NCBI GenBank assembly: GCA_030248295.1
Contig: JASANH010001726.1
Coordinates: 434,001-498,000 of the forward strand
Direction: 5' to 3'
DNA from: Mesodorylaimus sp. YZB2_4
Lineage: Eukaryota > Nematoda > Enoplea > Dorylaimida > Dorylaimidae
Length of the DNA stretch: 64,000 nucleotides
Each line of letters starts with the position of its first letter. Position 1 is the stretch's first letter. The notes beneath the pieces are model-generated. The model was not told the DNA's origin, did not search any database, and saw only the letters and a list, made by a program, of their open reading frames with translations. Shown one piece after another: positions 22,097 to 34,450 of this stretch. Position numbers and translations under genes: made by a program.

Positions 22097-22680
22097 ACTG
22101 AGGCCTCTATTTTACATGTTTGCGCTTATTATTATGCAGGAAAATGACAATCGACCCCGCCTTCTTGCTCATAGAAATCTGGTTTGCATACCCTCTAGAA
22201 AATGCGGGTTCACCTTTGACTTGTCCGACAACTCACCATTGTTTCCCAGAGTCCCCAATCCATGGGAATCTATTGTGGATCCGCTAACGCACATAGGTCC
22301 ATTATTTTCCAGCTTTTAAGAGTGGATCCGTTCCGTTGGATTCCACTCTGAATTTCTTGCGATCCAACCTGCGGATTCCGCGAGGGACGATAATAAGCGG
22401 GTCTTGACTTAATTTACAATACCGATTGGTCAAACAAAATCCGTGAAGCTCGTGACAGCAATTCAGCGTTCCTCCGCCAATACTCTTTCAACACTCGAAA
22501 ACCAACTTTCGGCCTAGTTGGTTATTTCGGTTGGTCAGGCCACACGTGCGATAACACGCAGCCTTGGTCAGCGTGTGAAGCAGTGTGCAGTGAGAGCAAG
22601 GGGGATGATCTTCCTTCAGGCAAGGAGGGGCTGCACTTTACACTCGACCAAGTTTGAGTGAGCTGCTAGTTTTTCTCTTT
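22097..22680. other. Downstream of ASB gene, no gene seen
   Basis: 3' UTR and intergenic sequence without a recognisable feature. Confidence 0.5.
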
Positions 22681-22681
22681 T

Positions 22682-22757
22682 CGTGGCCCTGATAGCTCAA
22701 TGGTACGACATCAGGATCGCAAGCGGAAGTTTGCAGGATCGAATCCTGGTGGGCAGC
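22682..22757 (+). repeat. tRNA-like sequence (decayed or SINE-like)
   Basis: Contains an A-box-like TAGCTCAATGGTACG and a B box GGATCGAATCC at tRNA spacing. The D arm and acceptor stem pair poorly (only the outer GCCC/GGGC pairs), so it is not a good functional tRNA. It is joined directly to a piece of retroelement gag. Confidence 0.5.
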
Positions 22758-22851
22758 ATTTTCTTGTTGCTACATCGGCGGGTGGAGGAATCGACATTGT
22801 GGTATCGTATTGATAGCGAGTGATCGGGCACCGATACACACGGTCGCCAAT
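22756..22851 (-). mobile_element. 96-bp gag zinc-knuckle fragment, duplicate of 25897-25992
   Basis: Identical over 96 bases to 25897-25992 of the Ty3-like gag, the segment encoding the approach to the CCHC knuckle. It is flanked on the left by the tRNA-like sequence and on the right by a different dispersed repeat. The ORF reading through all three is a composite, not a gene. Confidence 0.85.
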
Positions 22852-22981
22852 CCCCCTTACATTACTACCTCGCCGATGGAGACGGACTTCCACTGTCCGG
22901 GTGATGGATCTGCGGGAACCCTGGCACAGGGTCTCAGCCAAAAATAGACGAAACCCAACGCATCCTACCAAAGTGCAAAAA
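22852..22981 (+). repeat. Dispersed repeat B, copy 1
   Basis: About 130 bases (CCTTACATTACTACCTCGCC ... CGCATCCTACCAAAGTGCAA) repeated with a few differences at 23893-24023 in the same orientation. Confidence 0.85.
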
Positions 22982-23039
22982 TTGCACTGAGCAGCGTCAC
23001 TAAAGCTGAGCCCTCCGGGGTGGCTGGTTTAGGGTTTCA

Positions 23040-23345
23040 GCCTCAAAGCGATCCCTAAAGCTTCGTGGGTTATCTTACCACGTGTAAGTCTTTTGTTTGA
23101 CCATTATTGACCATTAATGTTTGAATGTTTGAATTTTTGACCATTATGGATCAAAAATATTGGAAAAGCGTGGGCATACTGTAAGTTGAAAATTGACGGA
23201 TTCACTTATTTGAGGATTCTGCCGCAGCAATTATCCAACTCCTGATGGCTGTACTCCCTATTTTGCATTTGGTCATAAATTCTGATGGCGCCATGTTTAC
23301 TATACCAAAATCAGGATACGTGCAAAGTTTTAAAAATTGTGAGAA
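23040..23345 (+). repeat. Dispersed repeat C, copy 1
   Basis: Starts near TAAAGCTTCGTGGGTTATCT and ends near GTTTTAAAAATTGTGAGAAG. Copy 2 at 27505-27757 has the same orientation and about 85-90% identity by eye, with a small insertion here. Confidence 0.8.
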
Positions 23346-23892
23346 GATGACACTTTGACAAAGTCGGACAAATATTGACTTGCAAGAAAGATTCTTTGGC
23401 TAATATTTTTTAAATTTTTTGCCGAATTTAGAGGCAACAGCTGCCGAACTAAAACGCTTGTCAAATATTGGATTTGTTGCGACCAGTAAGGAAAAGATGT
23501 ATAAATTACAAGTTCGAATTCTTCCACCTGCTAATTTGGCTTGTGGTAAGAAATTTCTTTTAAGTTTTAACTTGGCTCAAGCGGCTAATTTACGAACGCA
23601 TTGTATGTATTGCGTACAAGCAAGTTTGCCAATTCGTATATGCGTACACATTCTATAAGACCACGTGTTTTATAGAAGAGATTTACTACTCAACCGCACC
23701 GAACACGCACAGGCATAACACTGATTAGGATACGAGCATCTACCCAAAGAGCAACAGTGCACCGGCACAGAACAATCAAACAACATACATCAGACAAAGG
23801 GAGACCAGTTCCACACGCAGCAATCACCAAATGATACCGAACAGGCCTAACATCTGACGAGGTCACACTCATTTGCATAACTTGATCTTCAT

Positions 23893-24023
23893 TCCCCCTT
23901 ACATTACTACCTCGCCGATGGAGACGGACTTCCACTGTCCGGGTGATGGACCTGCGGAAACCCTGGCACAGGGTCTCACCCAAAAATAGACGAAACACAA
24001 CGCATCCTACCAAAGTGCAAAAA
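23893..24023 (+). repeat. Dispersed repeat B, copy 2
   Basis: Second copy of the 130-base unit also seen at 22852-22981, not adjacent to gag here. Confidence 0.85.
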
Positions 24024-24739
24024 TCAGTCACTTAACACGAAATACCCAAAGGACACAAAAGGGAACTAATTTTCGAAAATCAGAACCCAGGGCCCATCCA
24101 CCAGCAACCCAGTTTCACACCCTATGGCTTGGTCGTGCACTGCCATAGATCCGAGGGTGATCCAGCAGGAGTGCCAGTTTCAGGAACCTAGCAATGGACA
24201 CGTGCATATTCATTCCCCTGAGCATTAATATTCTGACGCCAACAGTAAAACAGAGCATGAGGCACACTCGCCAATAAAGCACTAGAAAAAGTCATCACTA
24301 GCAAAAATTGCAATGAAAAAGGTGGGGAAAGTGGGTGATGCTGGGCGCAGAGTGCAAACTGTAAACACAAACGTATAACGCGACATATTGGCAAAAACGA
24401 AATCGAACAAATGGAAATGTGTAAGCGGGTGAGGTGAACACTGCGGCGCGGTCGGAAGAAAAAATAAATGAGAAAACGGTTTTTTGAAAATTAGAGAAAA
24501 AAGAGTTATGAAATGAAAAAGAGGGGACACGATTTGCAAAGCCACACAGTACATACCAGTGCAATGCGAAAGTAGAGCCATAATACGAAGCTGATAATGA
24601 GCTGAATGAGATGAGGTTGGGGAAAATCGATGAGGTGTAGTTACGCAACGCAGTGGCGAGAATGCAATGGGATAGTCGGAATGGCGTTGATCGAAATAGC
24701 GGATTTGAGTCTTGGGCAGGATTGAATCGGATCGCTAAT

Positions 24740-26430
24740 TCAAAAATCGGATTTGAATCGTGGCTTGGGAAAACTAGATCGCATAGTCACGGGCACTGTG
24801 GTAGCTGAAATATCGCCCGGATCGATTGAATCGACGTCGATTGCGTGTATTAGATCACGAGATATTGATCGATTGCATGGTTTTGCTTTCTTTCGTCTTT
24901 TCGCTTTCTTTGGGGTAGCGTTCGGAACGTGGTCAGAACTGCTTCGAAGTCTCGAATTGTCGTATTTCGTCGTCAATACTACCGATTGAGGTTGTTTTGG
25001 ACAGGGGCTGGCTTTAGGAGCGACAGCCGCAGACTGTACGAAAATGCGATTCGCATGACGCGTGGTTGTCGAAGCAGATTTCTTGACTACCTCGCCACTT
25101 TGGACGCCGGGGGTAGGATTTGAACGAAATTGAGCGCATACCAAACAAGTGACCTGAGCTGATTCGTAGTCGATTGGAGAGGAGACGATTGGCATCAAAA
25201 TTTGAGAATCGGAATTGTCGATTTGACTGGATTGGCTGACATATGGAATCTTGACTCCAGCGAGTGCTCCATTGTTGTATGTGACCGTTTGACTCGATTC
25301 GCATAGTGTATGCTTGTGCACGGAACCAATGTCTTGACCAATGAGCATGGTGATAGTACCCGCAGGATCATTCAAAATTGCGACTGGATGCAAAATTGTT
25401 GTTGCACCGAACGTGAGGCAAACATATTGGATGCCCAAAATTTGAACGACACTGTTGTCCAGTCGTGTGATCAGAAATGAACTTGGTTGCATGCACTGAC
25501 CGTTCCAATATGGATGGATATCATTGTACGTCTTGCTGGACATGACTGAGACTTGAGCGCCAGTATCGATTGTGACTTGAACTTGTCGACCATCGATGCC
25601 GATAATGATTTCAGGCGGTGGCTGTTTCTGGAAAGGTGGAAAGTTACCAGCATGGAAAGGAAAAACATTACCTTGATTAGGCGGCTGACTGACGACATTG
25701 TTGTGAACCAAAGCGGAAGTTGAGGGAGCTTGCTGTTGTATGCATGCATTGCCATTCTGAACAGCGGCGACATCTTGAGCGTAAAAAATGGACATTGAAA
25801 TGGACCATGACCAGGCGTGCGTCCACACCCAGGCGTTGTGCAGGGCAGACGACTAGGGCAATGAGCTGGAACATGTCCTACAGCATGACAATCGGAGCAT
25901 TTTCTTGTTGCTACATCGGCGGGTGGAGGAATCGACATTGTGGTATCGTATTGATAGCGAGTGATCGGGCACCGATACACACGGTCGCCAATTCCTCTTG
26001 GTGGTCGAACATGCAGTGACTGACAGGATTGATTGTTCACTCGAGACTGGGTCAAACCTTGACTGACATGTTGTGCCGCTGACGCCAACTTAATTGAGGC
26101 TGATGTTGTTGGCGGCGATGAAGACGAAACTGCAGCTGATTTTTTTATGGTGTCTGATATTTCCCACTTGATTGCGAATTCTTTGATGTTGTCGAATGTT
26201 GGTGGTTGATCTTGGTTGAGGATATACCATTCCAAAGCGACTCGCAGTTCTTCAGATACGTTTTGCTTGAACGTTTCTTTCAAATGCCAGTCTCGATCAG
26301 CTGGCAATGAGTCAGGCATTGCTTTCTGTGCGGCATGCTGCAATCGATGCGCATAATTTTGGAGACTTTCATTCGGTTGGGGCTTTGTTTTCCTGAAGAG
26401 AGAATGCAGATAAGATCGTTCACGTATCAG
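24740..26430 (-). mobile_element. Ty3/mdg4-like retroelement fragment: gag (CCHC) and protease
   Basis: Two overlapping minus-strand frames. Gag (about 26430 down to 25471) has a capsid C-terminal motif (NESLQNYAHRLQ and KETFKQNVSEELRVALEWY) and a CCHC knuckle (CSDCHAVGHVPAHC), followed by a second Cys/His cluster. The protease frame (to 24740) has the aspartic protease signature VTIDTGAQVSVMS and an IGQDIG block. It ends in a basic tail (KKAKRRKKAKP). The protease is in the -1 frame of gag, and the overlap has a run of six U at 25783-25788 (TTTTTT on the minus strand). No reverse transcriptase, integrase or clear LTR is seen, and the gag start meets a stop near 26440, so this is a truncated copy. 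Confidence 0.8.
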
Positions 26431-26439
26431 AATGCATCA

Positions 26440-27500
26440 GAATGGGAATGCAGGTCTTTATGCATACATGAAGCAAATTCAGAAAATCCTGGAGTCGAAC
26501 GGGTGTGAAAAGGTTTCTGAAATTCTAGTAGTGGGAACTTGCAAAACTACAATACTTTTGACCCGTTTGTGTGTCCAAATTTTGTGTTGACAACGGCCTT
26601 AAAAAGGGTCCATATATCGAAGTTACTTCGCACTACAGTTAGTAAAATTACTTGATTTGAATGCGCATACGCAAAGTCTCTAGAATGCGTATGAGTATTG
26701 CGTCATAAACGAATTGCATACTCCAAACAGTATGCGTGAAAGTTTGCGTCTTGCGTATTTTTCCTGTAGTCGGTGCATCTAAAATATCCAGTCCCATACT
26801 GTAACTAATTACGTGACCTTGTTTGCAAATACAGATAACCGTTCCGAACAGCATGAAAGACAGTCCTGGACTGAAAATATTGCTGGCCTTTGATCGTGAA
26901 TTTCCATGTCGAGCAATTCCAAAATCGTGCTTCGCATGAAGACACCTCGCCAAGGCCAGCGACGGACTTACTAAACAGCCGTCCTCAGCTGCAACAGAAC
27001 TGCGGCCAGGGTTGTTGGCCAGGTCAGGGTTGTTGGCCCAAGCAAGGTGTGACCAACGCCTTAACTAAGTGAGCCACAGCGGCTTTCTCGGAGTAATTTC
27101 TGCGTAAGGGTCCATTTCAAGTTCTTGGCAACTCTGCTTAATGGGTGGGGCTTGCCATAGTCTGACCGTGACTTATGATCTGATTACTGATCTGACCCTG
27201 GGCCAGGGACAGGGTCACATCAGTGGATGCTAGCATTAGACAACAGGTTTTAACTGTTTAAAAAGTCATAACCCTTACGTTCCTCCATCCGTAGTGAAGG
27301 ATCTGACAGAAGCTGGTTTCCAGCACTACACAGTATGACATTGTAGCGGTATCATGTGAACACTAGATGATATCGGAAACGAAATTGAAGTCCGCAAACC
27401 ACTGCTCACAGAAATTCGAGCAGGCCATTTACACATTTTTACATCTTTTACGAGGAAATAGAAATAACCAATTCAAATTTTAGCATTTATAAATTTTTGC
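26440..27500. other. Repeat-rich noncoding stretch
   Basis: No gene seen. At 26999-27040 a short unit (AGGGTTGTTGGCC) is repeated. 27046-27080 resembles, on the minus strand, the A-box half of a tRNA-derived SINE (TGGCTCACTTAGTTAAGGCG). Confidence 0.4.
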
Positions 27501-27504
27501 CTGT

Positions 27505-27757
27505 AAAGCTTCGTGAGTTGTCTTGCGACGGGTGAGTCTTTTGTTAATTTTTGACCATTATGGATCAAAACTATTGGGAAACCTTGGGCATAAGTGGAAA
27601 ATTGACGGATTTACTTATTTGAGGATTCTATCGCAGAAAATATCCAACTCCTGATGGCTGTAGTCTCATCTTGCATTTGGTCATAAATTCTGATGGCGCC
27701 AGGTTTGCTATACCAAAATCAGGATACGTATAAAGTTTTAAAAATTGTGTGAAGATT
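27505..27757 (+). repeat. Dispersed repeat C, copy 2
   Basis: Direct copy of 23040-23345, ending next to the break point of the LINE fragment. Confidence 0.8.
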
Positions 27758-29165
27758 TTTAATAGGAACGAGAAGTCGACAATCATCTGCGAAAGCATCC
27801 AAGGAAAAGTCAGGATATCGTTATTTGAGCTTTACAAGCAGAGGATCCATACAGGCGATAGATAATACAGGCCTAAGCACGCTGCCTTGAGGGACGCCAC
27901 TAACCGATGGCAAGTCAGCTGAGGCGCAGTCACGAATTGTGACATGCTGGGTTCGATTCGATAAATAGGACTCGATCCACGCAAGCAACTGACTGGAACA
28001 CGATGATGATTTTGGAGTGTCTACAATAAAGAGGCAACGGGGAATCTTATCGAAGGCTTCTGCCAAATCGAAATAAGCCGCAAGGACGAACTTATAATTA
28101 GGACTATCCGACCAATCATAGATCTGTTGCGCAGTAGAAATGAGCGCAGTGTTGGTTCCTCGACGCTCCCAGAACCCATGCTGCTCAGGCGAAATCTGAA
28201 TAAATTTGTGCAGCAATCTGTCCACATGTTTTTCTAATAATTTTGATAAAATCGACAGAAGCGATATCGGCCTATAATTACCGATTAACGACTTGTCCCC
28301 TGGCTTTGGTATTGGCACAACTTTTGCTGATTTCCGCATCGATGGAAAAATGCCCGATTCAATCTGTCTATTGAACAAAGCCGCGAGAGCAGGGCAATGT
28401 GATGGTGCGGTTCTTCAAAATCGACACAGTGAGACCGTCTCCACCAGGTCCGCTGCGTGACTTCAGTAGACGTATACAGTTCAAAAAGAATTTGCTAGAC
28501 ACTGAATAGTCGGATTCATCAATAGTGACCAACGGGAGTGGCCCAAATTTACCATAGTCAGTAGATTTAAAATTTCTCGCAAACCGCTCATTAAATGCAT
28601 TTAAAATAGCAAATGAACCAAAGATCATCCCGTAAAACTTTAGGAATCGATTGATCATGTGTTGATAGTGTCCTGAAAGCGGCGCAAAAGTCGTTAGACG
28701 ACTGATCATCAGTGAAAGTGTTGACAATGAAATCTCGCTTTGCTTCATAATTTTTTTTCTTACATTGGCGTTGCAAATTTTTGAATATGTACTCATCAGT
28801 AAGATTGCCATCTCGCTTCCAACGTTTATATGCCGCATTTTTTTCTTGTATGAGGCGAAGCAGACAGCTGTTCATCCAAGGACATCGCTTGTCCATGCGA
28901 ACCAAACGGTTGGGCACATGCTTGTCCAGAACTGAATTTGGAGAGCTAGCTTATTGTTGGGAGGCATCATCGACTGTTGACGACGAGTTTACCAATTGCT
29001 CAAGGTCCAGGGTCGATATGTGATCATTAACTTCAGCCCAGTCCACTCGTTTGATCAGCGGAATGGTACGCCTGTCAGGCACTAGTTTCTTTAAAGCACC
29101 CGAGGCAAGAATCGATAATGTCGAGTGATCAGGAGTGGTAATGGGTGGCATCAGAAGTGGGAATG
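27758..29165 (-). mobile_element. Dead non-LTR retrotransposon (LINE) fragment: linker and reverse transcriptase
   Basis: Minus-strand pieces in order: post-endonuclease linker (29151-28951, then 28917-28591 in the same frame after a TAA), RT N-terminal segment (about 28640-28370, other frame), and RT palm (28378-27770, third frame). RT motifs seen: AYFDLAEAFDKIP, SGVPQGSVL and the catalytic FADD (27782-27793). A TAA lies between the last two motifs. With two frame changes and two stops it is inactive. It stops just after FADD, so the thumb, the 3' end and the endonuclease are missing. Clade not determined (Jockey/I/CR1-type layout). Confidence 0.85.
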
Positions 29166-29984
29166 AAATCTCACCCGAAAAGGTCAGAGAAAAGGAGTCA
29201 GAGAAAATCCTTGTCGGGTCAGGTTTGGGTTTTGGATTTGGGATTTTCGAGTAAGGGTGGGAACACTTTCCTCACCTGATCGGACCTAGGGGCTAAATTC
29301 ACAAAAAAGCGGTGTAACTGAAAAGAATTGGGTGCAGTTCGATCGAGGGTGAAGGGGCACACATAATGGCCTGAATTCGAACACGATCGCCCATAACTAG
29401 GCGCGGTGGGGGCCTAACCCAATTCAGGCCACAGGCCAGGCTAGCTTAAACGCTGCTCGATGTTTATGGCCAGAAAATCGCTACTGTAGTAAAAATCTAG
29501 CCATAATGGTGCAGGTGCGTGTTTTCTCGCTTTTTATAATTTCGCAACTTTGTCGCTTGCCACGCGACCCTGATTATAAGCGGACTCGGCCATATATGGC
29601 CGTAATTCTGTCACTTTAGCAGTCGATGCACAGATGCAAAATACCAGGTCAGACAGTGAAAAAACCAGGTCATTGGGACACTAGTTGTATCTCAAGGTAT
29701 TGATGTTGGAACACAGGCACAACAGGAGACCCGCAGATCAAAACTAGCATATAGACATGTTTACCAACATTGTTTATTTAAAGTTTTACTAACATTTATT
29801 TTGCACTATAGAACATGAACCCTACAAAATCTGAGAAATACAAACAGTCATATTTAACACACCTGCTGTACGTTTTTGCAGGGTACGTTATGTTGAAACG
29901 GGTCTATGTCGCCCAGAAGTGCTGGTTAGTGATAACAAAGAAGTAAATGGTCCCTGTTCTAAAAAGGCAGAGAAAACAAGGTCA
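29166..29984. other. 3' flank of MYPT gene, with degenerate SINE
   Basis: A degenerate SINE family 1 copy lies at about 29335-29455 (TCGAGGGTGAAGGGGCACAC, then CGCGGTGGGGGCCTAACCCA). The rest shows no gene. Confidence 0.45.
29795..29800 (-). terminator. Polyadenylation signal AATAAA
   Basis: Minus-strand AATAAA 185 bases past the stop of the MYPT gene. Confidence 0.5.
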
Positions 29985-32900
29985 CTATCGTGATAACTTG
30001 GATATTACTCGAATTAAAGCGCCGTTTTCTTCTTTTAATCTTTGATTATCCAATCGCAGTTGTTCCATTGTCTGAAAGAAATGTAGAGTATTATTTGTTG
30101 TCATGCACCCGTCATTTAGGGTAGGCCACTCATCGTCAGATACAATAGTAAACTTCGTTAACAGGTTGTTGACTAGTGTGCTCTAACAATAAGAGAAGTT
30201 TTTTAATTGAGTAATCTGCAAAAAATTTTATTCGACAGGGTCAAAGAAAGAAAATTAAGGTACCAAAAAACGTGTGTTATCTCTCTAAGATACCCTACTG
30301 TACAGTAATGATACTGAAGTCTGCGCTAGCAAGAAGTCACTAGAATCTTGTTACTACCACAGGAATTACTCTAAAAAGCAAGGACGACAGGGGAAATCTA
30401 CAAAATGTTTATATGCTCAGCGAAATATTGATTACATACCGCCCTCAGTCTGTCTTATTTTTACTCATAAAGGATACATATGAGTGATTGACGACCATTT
30501 TATTGCAGTCGGGAAGAAAGATTGCCAAGTGCCATGGCTAGTGCAAAATTATCTCCACGCAAGCGCGAGTTTTCTTTTCGCAACATTTCAGCTTCCTAAG
30601 ATTCATAAGAAAATCGTCAGATGCGCCAGTAAACGCTTTTATAGTCAGACACAGGAAAAATCAGAAAAAATTACACCACCACCAGTTTAGTATGATGAAT
30701 TGACGTACTTTTGATAATTTTTCCAAATCAGCTATTCGTTGTTCCAGACTTTTGCGCTCGTTCTCCACCTCAGACGCATTTTCAGTGGGTGCTTCTTGGT
30801 CACTAATGCAGCAGTCAGCCTAGAAATCAGAAATGACACAAAGAGTCATGATGGGTACTTGAGGGCCCTGATGCCTCACATACCTGGTCAGCGTGCTCGT
30901 TATTAATTATGGTCTCGTTAACAAGCTCCTCTAATCGTTTTACACGTTCCATCAGCTTCTCGTTTTCTGCTTTCTCGTTTTCATACAACTGAAAAGAAGG
31001 AAAACCATGTGAGGCTCATAGGTCAACCTGATCGTGAGGTCATGGCAGGTCCTTTTGGACAATAATAATGAGAAAAATGCCACAAAATGCTAACTGTAAA
31101 CTGCAATAAGCTTAGGTCCGTCTGGAGGGAGACCAATATGTACGTTTTTCCACAAGCTGAAAACCCAGGCGGCCACTCAGGTTATCAGGCATAGTCCATG
31201 GCTGAAACATCACTTTGATGGGCGGAGCTTTCAGCTGCCAGCTCTGTGCAGGCCGAGGACGGAGTGCAACAGAGCCTCCTTTACTGTACAGTAGGCGAGT
31301 CAGTATAAAAATGTTCTAGCTCCGTGTAATGACGGAATACTACTCATACTTTCACCCTACATCTACAGTAGAGCCAGTCAGGCTGCACCCACATGCCAAA
31401 GTGGGTCAAGGGAACACAGGACTATTGCAATCTTTCATAATTCAAGGAGCACTTACCACTTTATAATCAACTTCAGGCGACCAATCAGTTGAACTACTTA
31501 AATTACTTGCAACACTCAGCAATGACGAAGCCCGGCTCGATCGCTCCGAAGCTGTACCACCTTTGACCAAGGGGTAGCGATTACTGCGATAACCAGATAA
31601 ACTCTGAAAAAGTAACGGATTAAGTAATAAAATGAGGGGAAAATGTTTCTAAATCTCAGCACCACTGCTAATTTCACAATACGATTATTCTTGGAAGTAT
31701 TGTCCATCGCGATCGAGGACGCAGGACTTTCAACTGCAGCCATTACTGGCTGCCTGCACCCACGATCAGGGTAACTCAAATCTGTTGACTTTTTATTGAA
31801 AGGTTAAAAAGTGTTGGCAAAGTCAAGGCAAAGCGAGTAAGGCCCAAATTCTAAGCCTTAGCTCAGCTCTGCAGAAATGTCTCCACTTGCGACGAGATCA
31901 TCAGTCAAGGCAGTAAAGGAAATCCAGAATAGAAAATGCTCACAAGAAACTCATTTTGAAAAACCTTCAAAAACGTTCAAATTCCAATCAGCGAAGGCCA
32001 GCTGACAAGAAACCATCACCAACGCAACCCAAGGTGTGCACATCAGTGGAGAAACGGACTTCTGACGAAATGATGAGAATGCGAGAAAACTAGAGCCCTT
32101 TAGAAAAGAAGCGCGACAGTAAATTTCGCTCTATTTCTTTTATCGTTTCCTTCTTCGGCGGAGAGACCAAGAAGAATGCGAAATGGAAAAATTCGATGTC
32201 TTAGTTCATGGCAACAATCTTATACTGTATCATTATCCACCAATCGGCTCATCATCGAGTGGAAAATAGGAGCACGAGGTTCTCAATTATGTAATCGCAC
32301 GAACTGATCGTGGTCAAACAGAATTTGAAAAAATAGCAAATCAAAGAAAGTGGTGCAAGATTATAATTCAGGAAATAAAGGTACAGAAAACTTCTCGCTA
32401 CTCCAACTTCGAAGCAAACCACCTGAGCAGCGAAGAAGCACAGCAGAGCACAGTGTTGTGAATGCGTCCATCGACGAATAGCATCAGCATAAAGGCTAAC
32501 ATTATGCAATAGTTTTTTCCATACCAAGTCTTCCAGACCAGTCATAGACGATGCTGGAACGAACGCAAAACTGATGGATGATCGTTCAAGAAGGCCAAAC
32601 GGCGGTCAGCAAAGGCGAGCGAGGGGAAGCCAGTCTCCTAACTAAACCTATAAGCTACCGTCGATTGTACTTTTAGCTAGCACTTGCCCCAGCAGACTAG
32701 CTGGCCAGGTATTGCACAATAAGGAGAAAAACGAGCCTTTGGATAGGTAGTGGCAAAGTAGAAATGGCCTCGTTAGGCTGCACGCAAAGATGGATTCGCT
32801 CGGTCGCCCTCGCGTGAGAGAACCACCAAGCCGTCAAAGCATACGCAATGAGACAAGCTAGGGAGACTAAACAAAAGACACGATTGTAGCTTCGGACGAA

Positions 32901-34450
32901 AGGGAAGATGTTTGAGGCGGAAAAGCGAAATGAGGCAAGTCAATGAAGTTCAAGTACTGACGAGCAAATGTAGCAGGTTCCAAGCAGCAAATATTCACTA
33001 TGCACTGCCCAGAAAAGATGTCATACAGGAAGTGTGAGGCAGATTTTATGTATTGTTGCACTGAATGGCTCGTTGTGTATGTTGCACTCATGACCAGGAC
33101 GAGCAAGTGTTGGAAACATCACCTGAGTGCACATCACAAAAACTAAGAAATAGAGGGTTCCAAGAGGACACACTGTTTCATACCCTGAGTACTTATACTC
33201 CACACAAGACCCATACCTTACCGATTCCACGTCGGCGTTCATTGCTACAGTCCTCAATGACCAATAGACAGAGAAGAGGCAGGAAGAGATAGCAGTGGGG
33301 TGTGCTACGTCAGCGGAAGCAATGCAACGGGCAAGAGCCAAGCACGGGCTGACCGTCGTCTCGAATGTCGCGAATTCCACACCAGGTATGGCGTCCGAAT
33401 GCCGGCCGACCGGACACTAGGCAATGATGTAACGAACGGTGAGCGACCTCGAAGGTTGGACGACGACGTGGGGAAGGAACATTCCTTGATGCATTATTAC
33501 GACTGCATGATGATTATGTTGATATTGTACGTGTGCCTCCCGTGTGCATATAGACGCTGGCCACAAGAAGGATGTCGCCGCCATGCCCTTTCTCGGCGTC
33601 GCTCTACCTTTCAATAAAATATCAATCTCATTCCGTTTTAATCCCCGCATCCACTCCAAGTGAGATCGCCATAACAAATATACAATTGCGGTGAGAGAAA
33701 ACTCGAGCGTACGGACTTCTTGCGTCCTTATTGTGCCTGCCATTGCTTGTTCAATAAATTTCAATGTCCAATTTCATCGGAGTCTTATTAGCTCATTGTC
33801 CACAACTGCCTACTGGGCCCCTCTGACCTCCCCAAGGCCACCACTTCTCAATTTTCGATTGAACCGTATCACACTCATCAACCTAATGTAGTCCAATAAC
33901 TCAAGATGCCGACTCGCTCTCAATCCTAGTTTTCATTGACTGTGGCCATGCGAAAAACCAGAAAACGGCATTTTTCAAGGCCGATGGCGTGAAATGACCT
34001 TTGCCCACCCTCAGTCAGTGCGCGACTGCCCCCTCGCCAGAGTGTGCCAATGACCGAGAATGGCCGCAAACGGTGGTCTAGTGAATTGGTCATTTCATGA
34101 GATGACTGGATGACTGATGTACTTACCTCGCTGTGACCAATAGAGCTCAATAGTGGTTTCTTCGCTTTGGTTCTATCAAAACTTGCGCTTCTTGGTCGAC
34201 CAATAGTTTTTCTCGGGGTTACTCCGCTGATGCTGAACGGTGTAGAGTAAGCAGCAGTTGCAGCTGATGGCAAAAGGCTGCCTCCGCTATTTGCTCGTCT
34301 GGAGACTGGCTGGCCACAAGTTGGTCTCTTTATGTGATTGCCAGTGGCCAAACCTAATGCTTCAAAACTGCTCCTCGAACTGACCACATTGCTCTGTATG
34401 GTCCCGAGGTACCGCGGACGAGAATGCAGATTTGTAAAAGTGGTCGTCAT
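29985..34450 (-). CDS. PPP1R12: Myosin phosphatase targeting subunit (MYPT/PPP1R12), C-terminal half
   Basis: Six exons on the minus strand: 34450-34127, 31788-31663, 31603-31457, 30988-30884, 30819-30709 and 30071-29985. All introns are phase 0 GT...AG; 299 residues from the first ATG. The last exon ends RLKEENGALIRVISKLSR, nearly the invariant C-terminus of vertebrate MYPT1. It is preceded by leucine-zipper coiled coils (LYENEKAENEKLMERVKRLE, ENERKSLEQRIADLEKLSK). Exon 3 ends in PEVDYKV, matching the DYKxLYE start of the MYPT coiled coil. Upstream residues are Ser/Arg-rich (GRPRSASFDR). MYPT targets PP1 to myosin; the zipper binds the small subunit and cGMP kinase. The ankyrin and RVxF PP1-binding N-terminus is not seen. 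Either the first exon shown is internal (the frame stays open back to an AAG acceptor at 34466) or this is a short M20-like product. Confidence 0.8.
33300..33676 (+). repeat. Possible solo LTR in the long MYPT intron
   Basis: Begins TGTGCTACG and ends ATAACA. It has an AATAAA at 33613-33618 in a poly-T/A context and GC-rich blocks before it, giving an LTR-like look. No target duplication could be made out, so this is weak. Confidence 0.2.

Noticed and set aside
22711..22971. 86-codon minus ORF
   Set aside because: Reads across three unrelated repeats (tRNA-like, gag fragment, repeat B).
33021..33764. Minus-strand ORFs of about 115 codons in the MYPT intron
   Set aside because: No splice-consistent link to MYPT exons and no recognised domain; part overlaps a possible solo LTR.
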